Shown one piece after another: positions 1 through 5,662 of a stretch of 11,723 nucleotides of DNA; positions within the stretch are counted from its first letter, which is position 1; the number at the start of each line of letters is the position of its first letter. Below the pieces are notes generated by a model that saw only the letters and a list, made by a program, of their open reading frames with translations, was not told where the DNA came from and did no database searches. The stretch comes from Vulcanimicrobiota bacterium (GTDB taxonomy: Bacteria; Vulcanimicrobiota; Vulcanimicrobiia; Vulcanimicrobiales; Vulcanimicrobiaceae), in the NCBI GenBank assembly GCA_013289785.1, contig JABCZE010000021.1, positions 1-11,723 on the forward strand. Direction: 5' to 3'. The position numbers and the translations under genes are program-made.

Positions 1-247
1 CAACATGACGCAGTATCCCGAGGCCTATTTGGCGCGCGAGCTGGAAATGTGTTACGTCAACATCTCCTTGATTACCGACTACGACGTCGGCCTCGAAGGG
101 ATGCCGGCGGTTTCGCACCACGAAGTGATCGAGGTCTTCACACGCAACAACGAACGCGTGAAGAACGCGATCGGCAAAATCATCGAGCAGACTCCGCTGG
201 GCTCCGACTGCTCGTGCCGACACGCGCTCGAAGGCGCGCGCTTCTAA
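1..247 (+). CDS. mtnP: S-methyl-5'-thioadenosine phosphorylase, C-terminal part (5' end cut by window)
   Basis: The enzyme cleaves 5'-methylthioadenosine with phosphate to adenine and 5-methylthioribose-1-phosphate, a step of methionine and purine salvage in the cytoplasm. The frame is open from the window edge, so the true start lies to the left. The first visible residues read NMTQYPEAYLARE, matching the conserved substrate-site segment with its Asn-Met pair and the PE motif of the MTAP/PNP family. Next comes CYVNISLITDYDVG; the TDYD segment contains the aspartate that recognises the adenine base. The last residues contain a Cys-Ser-Cys triplet (209-217) followed by RHALEGARF. A C-terminal CXC is known from archaeal and thermophilic MTAP II proteins. 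A membrane protein gene follows 14 bp after the stop. The identity is secure; only the substrate range (MTA versus inosine or guanosine) cannot be settled from the tail. Confidence 0.9.
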   Translation, partial: NMTQYPEAYLARELEMCYVNISLITDYDVGLEGMPAVSHHEVIEVFTRNNERVKNAIGKIIEQTPLGSDCSCRHALEGARF

Positions 248-261
248 GTGGCCTCGAGCCG

Positions 262-963
262 GTGAAGAACCGCCAGCACGTCGATCTCACGATCTACTTC
301 AAGGCGTTTGGACTGCTCGCGCGGCACCCGTCCATCTTCGTCTTGCCGCTGCTTGCCGCCGTCGTCGACCTCTTGATGACGCAGCTTTCATATCTCTTTA
401 CCGATCCGCTCGGGGGATCGGGTGCCGGCATCTTTCAGATGCTCGTGCAGCTGGTCTATCTCTGGGCTTTTGGCGTCACGATCATTCAGGCCAATGCCGT
501 CTGGCGCGGCCGCCGCGGCGCATTCGACGAGGCGTGGGAGGAGGGGCGCGCCAAGTTCGGCGGCATTCTGTTCGCGGCGATCGGCTTTCAGTTCGTCGTC
601 TGGGCGGCAAGCTATATCGGATCGTTCTTCGGAGCGTTCGGCCTGGTGCTCGGCGCCGCGGCCGCGTTCTTTCTGATCTACACGATCCCGGCGGCCTCGA
701 TCGGCGGAATCCCCGGCACGCTGGCGCTCTCCCAGTCCGCGCGAGCGGTGCGCTCGGCGCCGATTGCCTCCCTCATACTGGCTCTCGTCTTCTTTGCGAT
801 CTGGTACATCGCCGTGCCGGTTGGATTGCCGTATCTGTTGATTCACGTTTCGCCCGCGATTTGGAGCTTCGTGACCGCCGGTGCCCGCGCAATTGCGCTC
901 GCGTACCTCGCCTTTCCGTTTTCCAGGCAGTACGACGACGTCGTGTTCAGAGGTTACTGGTAG
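262..963 (+). CDS. Uncharacterised multi-pass membrane protein
   Basis: I do not recognise a named family. The frame is open upstream into mtnP, but the GTG at 262 is the first sensible start after the mtnP stop and gives 233 residues. It begins KNRQHVDLTIYFKAFGLLA, a short amphipathic stretch. About six hydrophobic segments follow, near residues 22-46, 56-78, 99-118, 121-147, 168-193 and 197-219. Between the second and third lies a charged loop, WRGRRGAFDEAWEEGRAKFG. The overall plan (short cytosolic N-terminus, paired helices, a loop with a D-x-A-W-x-x-G pattern) recalls small DUF-type integral membrane proteins of four to six helices, such as the glycerophosphodiesterase membrane-domain-like group, but this is only a resemblance. 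No catalytic motif is visible. There is no clear Shine-Dalgarno sequence, so it may be translated by coupling to mtnP, whose stop is 14 bp upstream. Confidence 0.7.
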   Translation: MKNRQHVDLTIYFKAFGLLARHPSIFVLPLLAAVVDLLMTQLSYLFTDPLGGSGAGIFQMLVQLVYLWAFGVTIIQANAVWRGRRGAFDEAWEEGRAKFGGILFAAIGFQFVVWAASYIGSFFGAFGLVLGAAAAFFLIYTIPAASIGGIPGTLALSQSARAVRSAPIASLILALVFFAIWYIAVPVGLPYLLIHVSPAIWSFVTAGARAIALAYLAFPFSRQYDDVVFRGYW

Positions 964-1118
964 GAGCGCGGTTGCTCGTGTTCGTTCGAAGGATCACACC
1001 ACGATAACGTGCAGGTCCGGAAAGTTTCTTCCACCCGAAGATAGGTCGGAGCTAGCTTGCTACGATGGAACGGCCCGGGCGCGCCGAACGATCTAAGTTA
1101 GTCGATTCGTTACCGACC

Positions 1119-1124
1119 GGGGAG
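1119..1124 (+). promoter_or_regulatory. Ribosome binding site of the first lipoprotein gene
   Basis: GGGGAG lies 8 nt before the ATG at 1133. It is a good Shine-Dalgarno match and supports that start. The 169-bp gap 964-1132 before it must hold any promoter for the lipoprotein pair, but I see no convincing -35/-10 pair there. Confidence 0.6.
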
Positions 1125-1132
1125 CGCGGAGC

Positions 1133-2119
1133 ATGAAGAGCTTTAGTCTTGGCAAGTACGCCCTAAGTGGCGGCGTTGCGGTTGCATTGCTTGCTGGGTG
1201 CGGCGGATCGCAGCCGCCGATCGGCGCGACGGGCACGATGCCGCAAACCTCCCCACTTGCAACGAATTCCGAACGTGGCACGTCGTGGATGCTGCCGGAA
1301 GCTAAGAGCGAGAATCTACTTTACGTCGCCGACTATGGCGGCGGAGTTATCGTCTACTCGTACCGGCCTGCGCAGATAAAATACGTTGGTTACTTAGCGA
1401 CTCCCCTGTACGCGGGTGGCGAGTGCGTTGATAAGCTGCAGAACGTATTCATTACCTCCAGCAACTACGAAATCTACGAATATGCTCACGGTGCGGCCAG
1501 TCCAAAGGCTGTGCTAACCGATCCATTCGCACTTCCGCTCAACTGCGCAGTCGACCCAACCAGCGGCAACCTCGCGGCGGTCGGTGATGCGGTTCACAAG
1601 GAGTCTGCCGGCGTCGCAATCTTTGAGCATGCGCGCGGCAAGCCAAAGCTCTATGCGGATTCGGGATTCTCGGCTTGGGCCTGTGGCTACGATGACCGAG
1701 GCAACCTGTACATTGATGGTGGCGGCAGGTTTGGGTACATTGACTTTGCGGAACTGCCTAAAGGCGGCAATACATTTTCTGAAATCCAACTCGATCAAAC
1801 GTTCAATGCACCCGGCGGTGTGCAATGGGACGGTACGAACGTTGCGGTCGGTGATCTCTTTAATGCCGTGATTTACGAGTTCAGCATCGGCGGAAGCACA
1901 GCAACGGAGGTCGGGTCGACTCCTCTATCGGGAGCAGGCGAGGTTTCGCAGTTCTTCATAGATGGCGGGCGCGGCAAGGTGATCGCGCCGAGCGAGTTTG
2001 AGAACTACACGGGCTACGTTAAAATCTACGACTACCCTGCGGGCGGATCGGCTCGGCGCACCCTCAACCTTTACAGCCCGGACGGCGTCGTTGTCAGCCG
2101 GGCCCGCGGATCGGTTTAG
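1133..2119 (+). CDS. Secreted lipoprotein with NHL/SMP-30-like beta-propeller repeats
   Basis: The protein has 328 residues. Residues 1-23 form a lipoprotein signal (basic MKSFSLGK, a hydrophobic core, lipobox LLAGC with C23 as the lipidated cysteine). Residues 24-58 are a low-complexity Gly/Ser/Pro linker. The rest is a series of weak repeats of about 40-50 residues: LYVADYGGGVIVYSY (63-77), CAVDPTSGNLAAVGD (138-152), CGYDDRGNLYIDGGG (184-198), GVQWDGTNVAVGD (229-241) and FFIDGGRGKVIAPSE (274-288). Most end in a strand of the type VxIYEF or VKIYDYPAGG. This D-x-x-G-N-L-Y-V/A pattern is typical of NHL or SMP-30-like propellers. No catalytic residues can be named, so it may be a non-enzymatic surface binding protein. 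A second lipoprotein with an almost identical signal region starts 9 bp downstream. Codon use looks less GC-rich than in the minus-strand operon. Confidence 0.8.
   Translation: MKSFSLGKYALSGGVAVALLAGCGGSQPPIGATGTMPQTSPLATNSERGTSWMLPEAKSENLLYVADYGGGVIVYSYRPAQIKYVGYLATPLYAGGECVDKLQNVFITSSNYEIYEYAHGAASPKAVLTDPFALPLNCAVDPTSGNLAAVGDAVHKESAGVAIFEHARGKPKLYADSGFSAWACGYDDRGNLYIDGGGRFGYIDFAELPKGGNTFSEIQLDQTFNAPGGVQWDGTNVAVGDLFNAVIYEFSIGGSTATEVGSTPLSGAGEVSQFFIDGGRGKVIAPSEFENYTGYVKIYDYPAGGSARRTLNLYSPDGVVVSRARGSV
1185..1227 (+). repeat. Lipobox module, copy 1 of a 43-bp direct repeat
   Basis: This segment matches 2178-2220 at 40 of 43 positions with no gaps, at a fixed offset of 993 bp. It encodes LLAGCGGSQPP and flanking residues in the same frame in both genes. 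Nine codons in a row, from the Ala before the lipidated Cys to the second Pro, are identical including their third positions. The rest of the two genes does not align. Confidence 0.85.
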
Positions 2120-2128
2120 AGCGCCGAA

Positions 2129-3364
2129 ATGCAAGGGCCGAGACGACGCCAGGCGTTAAGCATTTATATCGTCGCAACATTGCTGGCTGGGTGCGGCGGA
2201 TCGCAGCCGCCGGTCGGCACGTCCGGCATAGATCCGCAACCGCGGGTCGCCAAGGCCGCGACGCGAACCGAGATAGCGGGCGCTACGGACAGTCACGTGC
2301 GGGTTTTATATCGCTTTAACCGCGATGATGGTCACCAGCCGGAAGCGGCATTGCTTGATGTGAGCGGTACGACCTACGGCACCACAGCCTGGGGAGGTTC
2401 TCATGGGTGGGGAGCCGTCTTCGCTATCAGCGCTGACGGCACGGAACACGTACTGCATAGCTTTCCGGACGAGTTCAAGGGCGACGGCTCGGTTCCCGTT
2501 GCGAGCTTGATCGCAGTCAATGGCACGCTGTACGGCACCACGTCAAGAGGGGGGGCGAATCGGTGCGAAGACAGCGAACCTCTCTGCGGAACAGTTTTTG
2601 ACATCGACTCCAAGGGGCATGAGCAGGTACTTCACAGCTTTGGACCGAGCCCTGATGGTAATGACCCCACGGCAAACCTTCTCGACGTTGATGGCACTCT
2701 TTACGGTACCACCGTCTCCGGCGGTGTGTACGGGGGAGGAACGGTGTTTACTATCAGCACTAGTGGTGACGAGAAGGTGCTGTACAGCTTTGGCGGCTCA
2801 AAGGGCGATGGTTGTGCACCGCAGAGCGGATTAATCGAAGTGAGCGGGACAATGTATGGCACGACTGGTAACTGCGGCGCTTATGCCCGTGGTACTGTGT
2901 TTAGCATTAGTCCAAGCGGCGAGGAACACGTATTGCACAGTTTTGGCTACGGGAGCGACGGAAGCTATCCGGTTGTTGGAATTATTAACGTGAATGGGAC
3001 GCTGTACGGCACTACATCAGGGGGCTACAATCTCAAGAGCACCGTATTCAGCATTACTACGAGCGGCTACGAGCAAGTCTTGTATAGTTTTGACAACTAC
3101 TCCGGAGCAGGCTTGTCAGCCCTACTCGACGTGAACGGCGTATTATACGGTACGGCGACCGGAGAGCCATATGATGAGGGTTTCATCTACGAAATTACAC
3201 TATCCGGCAATGAACGCTTAGTTCATAGTTTTACGCGGAGAGGTGGCAGCGAGCCGCTAGCGCCACTTATTGAAGTAAACGGCAAACTTTTAGGCACAAC
3301 CGCCTACGGAGGGCTCCCCGGGCATGGATGGGGAGAAGTATTTGAACTGAAGCCGAGCAAGTGA
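2129..3364 (+). CDS. Secreted lipoprotein of seven GloVer-type repeats, probable beta-propeller
   Basis: The protein has 411 residues. MQGPRRRQ is a basic n-region and LLAGC ends the lipoprotein signal with C22. After a linker to about residue 55, one motif recurs: LLDVxGTxYGTT, then GG, GTVFxIS, GxExVLHSF. The YGTT element falls at 83, 135, 192, 243, 293, 340 (YGTA) and 388 (LGTT), spacings of 47-57 residues. The VLHSF strand occurs at 59, 108, 167, 217, 268, 317 and 364. This is the motif of proteins annotated as 'choice-of-anchor tandem repeat GloVer-containing'. The first unit starts with a lone VLYRF strand and the last lacks one, as expected for a ring closed by strand exchange. C146/C153 and C229/C249 are candidate disulfide pairs. 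The ATG lies 9 bp after the previous stop with a poor Shine-Dalgarno, so coupling is likely. The role is unknown; extracytoplasmic binding is the best guess. Confidence 0.85.
   Translation: MQGPRRRQALSIYIVATLLAGCGGSQPPVGTSGIDPQPRVAKAATRTEIAGATDSHVRVLYRFNRDDGHQPEAALLDVSGTTYGTTAWGGSHGWGAVFAISADGTEHVLHSFPDEFKGDGSVPVASLIAVNGTLYGTTSRGGANRCEDSEPLCGTVFDIDSKGHEQVLHSFGPSPDGNDPTANLLDVDGTLYGTTVSGGVYGGGTVFTISTSGDEKVLYSFGGSKGDGCAPQSGLIEVSGTMYGTTGNCGAYARGTVFSISPSGEEHVLHSFGYGSDGSYPVVGIINVNGTLYGTTSGGYNLKSTVFSITTSGYEQVLYSFDNYSGAGLSALLDVNGVLYGTATGEPYDEGFIYEITLSGNERLVHSFTRRGGSEPLAPLIEVNGKLLGTTAYGGLPGHGWGEVFELKPSK
2178..2220 (+). repeat. Lipobox module, copy 2 of a 43-bp direct repeat
   Basis: Partner of 1185-1227, with 40 of 43 bases identical and the same reading frame. 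The three differences are L-codon third base (CTT/CTG), Ile/Val first base and an Ala/Thr first base. Confidence 0.85.
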
Positions 3365-3469
3365 CGTGGGCTTGGGGCGATGCCTACCGATTGTCCGTTG
3401 GGAACGAAGCCGAGGTCCTGGTTCTTGTACGAGTCTCCACCACCCCCCTCTGTTGGCGAAGCTCAGCGA

Positions 3470-4009
3470 TCAGCCGCTATTGTTGGACGACCAGCGAAGG
3501 AACTTTTTTGCCTCAGTGACCGGAAAAGGGACTTCGTGCCAATCGGGAGGTTGAACGAAGTACGGTCCGGTGACCGTTTCACGCCACGCATCGCGAGCTT
3601 CAGAGTGCTGCCCCGCTGCCCACTGAAAAACGCCCATCAATAGACGCGCTTCACCAAACTGAGGGAGTGTTCTCAGAATGCGGTTCAACTGCCACGCTGC
3701 GGACGTGAATCGGCCCCCCGCGGCAGCTCGCAACGCTACATCAAACGGTCCTAACTGGCCTTGATTGAAAACCTCGGGATCGAGCGGCGCCCAAGCCGCA
3801 CATCGGAAAATCTTGTAGTATTCCCGGGCTGCGGCGACGTAGCGGCCCTTCTGAAAAAGACCATCGGCTAGGCGCCATCCGGCGTTCGCATCGTGTAGTT
3901 CTGGACCTGGACTAGAGCACAGTACGGAAGACGCTGGAACATCTTGCGGCTGGGGCAACATGGCAAGCGTCGCGACGAGGGACAGTGACATACCAGCAGC
4001 GTGGAGCAT
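3470..4009 (-). CDS. Exported TPR-like protein
   Basis: The frame encodes 179 residues (from M7, ATG at 3991, 173) and lies 12 bp after the holB stop on the same strand, probably as the last gene of the operon. The N-terminus (MSLSLVATLAMLP) looks like a short signal peptide, with possible cleavage near the Ala at 26. Three helical-hairpin segments resemble TPRs: 44-70 (GWRLADGLFQKGRYVAAARE), 92-117 (ALRAAAGGRFTSAAWQLNRI) and 120-145 (EARLLMGVFQWAAGQHSEAR). Each has the small-residue and aromatic spacing of the family. An AGAG-like sequence lies 8 nt before the first ATG; GGAG is closer, at 3 nt. No enzymatic motif is visible. TPR proteins mediate protein contacts, so a periplasmic scaffold role is plausible but not shown. 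The gene is less GC-rich than its upstream partners and runs convergently with the lipoprotein gene that ends at 3364. Confidence 0.7.
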   Translation of the reverse strand: MLHAAGMSLSLVATLAMLPQPQDVPASSVLCSSPGPELHDANAGWRLADGLFQKGRYVAAAREYYKIFRCAAWAPLDPEVFNQGQLGPFDVALRAAAGGRFTSAAWQLNRILRTLPQFGEARLLMGVFQWAAGQHSEARDAWRETVTGPYFVQPPDWHEVPFPVTEAKKFLRWSSNNSG

Positions 4010-4021
4010 TTGCTCCGCTCT

Positions 4022-5020
4022 TTAGTTTGACACCGGGAGAGACATGCGGACGAGCTCGCCGACGAGTCCTGGCGAGACGTTGGTCCGCGCGAGGCGTTGC
4101 GCCTCGTCGAGCTTGCCCAGGAGCGTCACGGCTTCTCTTCCCTTCAGCGGGCGCAGGCGGCGTAGCTGGTCGGCGTAGTCGAGCGACACCAGCGCGACCC
4201 CGGAGTGGCCGCTGGCGACGATCCAATCCCGGACCAGCGTCTTGATCGTTTCCAATCCGTCGTCGAGCGTCTCGCGGGTTGCCCACGCGTCTTGCGGCGA
4301 CGCACCTTCGACGCTCTCAAAGAACCAGCGCGCGACGTGCGCGCGCAGCGATTCTTCTTCTCCTCCGAGCGCCGCGACGGCGCGCGTCACGCTTCCGCCA
4401 CTAAGCGATGCTCCGAGTTCGGCATCGTTCTCCCCGTAATGCATGCGGCCCAGAACTTCGCGAACCTGCGATTTGGAAAGCGAAGGGAACCGAACTTCGA
4501 GGGTGCGCGACCGAATCGTCGGCAGCAAACGTCCCGGCGCCGGCGTGGTGAGCAGCATCACCACGCCCTTGGGGGGTTCTTCCAAGAACTTGAGCAGCGC
4601 GTTGGCCGCCTCGCGTGTTGCGAAGTCCACGTCGCCGAGGAGCAAAACGCGCATCCCGCCGCTGTACGACTGCAGCGAAAGCTGACGAACGAGATCCCGG
4701 GTCGAGAGTTCGTCGCCTTGGTAAAAACCTCGCGGCGCATCGGGATCGCCGATTTTGAGCGTTCCTTCGTGTTCTAAGAAGTCGGGGTGGTGCGCGCCGG
4801 CGTGAAAGAGCACGCACGACGAGCACACGCCGTCGTAGCCGAGAACGCGATCCTTGGGCGCGAGGCAAAGCAGCGATTGCGCGAGCCGGCGCGCGAAGAA
4901 CTTTTTCCCGACGCCCGCGGGTCCGGAGAAAAGATACGCGTGCGCGAGCGTCTCAGGGGTGAGCCCGTCGAAATAGCGTTTTGGGCCCTCCGCGCCTACG
5001 ACGTCGAAATGAAGTTCCAC
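4022..5020 (-). CDS. holB: DNA polymerase III subunit delta' (clamp loader)
   Basis: Delta' is the stator subunit of the clamp loader that places the sliding clamp on primed DNA. The 332-residue product has the usual family length. HAYLFSGPAGVGKK at 27-40 is the P-loop region. RVLLLGDVDFATREAANALL is followed by KFLEEPP, the highly conserved Walker B and ANALLK-LEEPP block. LLPTIRSRT sits where the SRC arginine-finger motif is expected, and a helical C-terminal collar domain follows. Oddities: the P-loop ends GKK instead of GK[ST], SRC is SRT, and the zinc-binding set is reduced to C52, C66 and C69, with F72/H73 at the fourth position. Delta' of several bacteria does not hydrolyse ATP, so loss of the P-loop Ser/Thr is tolerable. 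The start is GTG at 5020, with GGAAGAGG (5022-5029) just upstream. It overlaps the tmk 3' end by 25 bp, suggesting coupled translation. Confidence 0.93.
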   Translation of the reverse strand: MELHFDVVGAEGPKRYFDGLTPETLAHAYLFSGPAGVGKKFFARRLAQSLLCLAPKDRVLGYDGVCSSCVLFHAGAHHPDFLEHEGTLKIGDPDAPRGFYQGDELSTRDLVRQLSLQSYSGGMRVLLLGDVDFATREAANALLKFLEEPPKGVVMLLTTPAPGRLLPTIRSRTLEVRFPSLSKSQVREVLGRMHYGENDAELGASLSGGSVTRAVAALGGEEESLRAHVARWFFESVEGASPQDAWATRETLDDGLETIKTLVRDWIVASGHSGVALVSLDYADQLRRLRPLKGREAVTLLGKLDEAQRLARTNVSPGLVGELVRMSLPVSN

Positions 5021-5595
5021 GCCTCTTCCAAAAGGCGATCCTGCGCCAACGTACCGTCGAGCACGCGATGCCGTGGAGATTTCGCCAGCTCCAGATAACC
5101 CCGCCGAACGCGTTCGTGAAAGGCGGCATCCTGGCTTTCGATCCGGTCCAAGACATACGATCGCGCTTGCATCCTGGCTCGCGCAACGTCGACGGGAAGG
5201 TCGATCAACAAGACGAGATCGGCCGTCACGCCGCCGGTCGCTTCATCGCACAGCCGCTGCAACGACGCGAGATCGAGGCCGCGGCCATATCCCTGATAGG
5301 CCAGCGTCGAATCCGTGAAGCGATCGCAGAGCACGAGCCGATTCGCGTCGAGCGCGGGACGAATCACCTCGGCGACGTGCTGCGCGCGCGCGGCGTTCAC
5401 CAGAAAAGTCTCCGTCAAAGGGTCGATCGTCAGCGTTCGGTCGAGAAAGATCGAGCGAATCGCATCCCCGGTCGCGGTTCCGCCCGGCTCGCGCGTGACG
5501 ACGACGTCGCGCCCTTCCGTGCTCAAACGCTCCACGAGCCCTTTGTGCAGCGTGCTTTTCCCGCTACCCTCGATACCCTCGATTACAACGAACAT
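4996..5595 (-). CDS. tmk: Thymidylate kinase
   Basis: Tmk phosphorylates dTMP to dTDP with ATP, feeding dTTP synthesis. The product has 199 residues, the normal size. It shows the P-loop GIEGSGKST (7-15), TREPGGT (34-40) for dTMP binding, the DRFTDSTLAYQGYGR signature (91-105), and a LID-region segment RSYVLDRIESQD with the LDRIE motif. All expected motifs are intact. The start is ATG at 5595. The nearest GGAG (5612-5615) is 16 nt away, further than usual, so initiation may be weak or use another element. The 58-bp leader between the R3H/AAA stop and this ATG contains a copy of the interspersed palindromic repeat. holB starts inside the 3' end of this gene. Pairing of tmk with holB is common in bacteria. 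Confidence 0.96.
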   Translation of the reverse strand: MFVVIEGIEGSGKSTLHKGLVERLSTEGRDVVVTREPGGTATGDAIRSIFLDRTLTIDPLTETFLVNAARAQHVAEVIRPALDANRLVLCDRFTDSTLAYQGYGRGLDLASLQRLCDEATGGVTADLVLLIDLPVDVARARMQARSYVLDRIESQDAAFHERVRRGYLELAKSPRHRVLDGTLAQDRLLEEAWNFISTS

Positions 5596-5619
5596 TCGTA
5601 GGAGGTATTGTCTCCATCG

Positions 5620-5662
5620 CCCTTCGACTCCGCTCAGGGTGACACCATTGGCGTTATCCTGA
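5620..5662. repeat. Interspersed palindromic repeat, copy A (R3H/AAA stop codon and tmk leader)
   Basis: On the minus strand, 5644-5620 reads TGTCACCCTGAGC, then GGAGTCGAAGGG, the arm and loop of the element seen at 10610-10660 and 11547-11583. A second imperfect palindrome, 5634-5662, pairs TCAGGGTGACACCA with TGGCGTTATCCTGA around one central base. On the plus strand this gives 11 Watson-Crick pairs, two G-T pairs and one mismatch. The TAA stop of the R3H/AAA gene (5654-5656) lies inside this palindrome. Confidence 0.75.

Noticed and set aside
190..200. GACTCCGCT in mtnP, identical to part of the interspersed repeat.
   Set aside because: Only nine bases match, no arm is present, and the segment encodes normal conserved MTAP sequence.
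388..846. Long open frame on the minus strand opposite the membrane protein gene.
   Set aside because: It encodes an Arg/Glu/Asp-rich sequence typical of an antisense shadow of a GC-rich hydrophobic gene; the plus-strand frame has clear membrane segments.
1067..1098. GGAAC (1067-1071) followed at about 17 nt by CGATCTA, resembling an ECF sigma promoter for the lipoprotein genes.
   Set aside because: The -10 match is poor and such short strings arise often in GC-rich DNA. There is no second copy before a co-regulated gene.
964..1132. Search for a small gene, riboswitch or tRNA in the gap before the first lipoprotein.
   Set aside because: No cloverleaf, no strong stem and no frame with a ribosome binding site were seen in these 169 bases.
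3365..3469. Possible bidirectional terminator between the convergent GloVer and TPR genes.
   Set aside because: I found only stems of 3-5 bp with long loops and no T-run on either strand.
5583..5617. An upstream ATG at 5617 on the minus strand that could start a small leader peptide overlapping the tmk start.
   Set aside because: It is out of frame with tmk, has only a 2-nt spaced purine run before it and no evidence of conservation.
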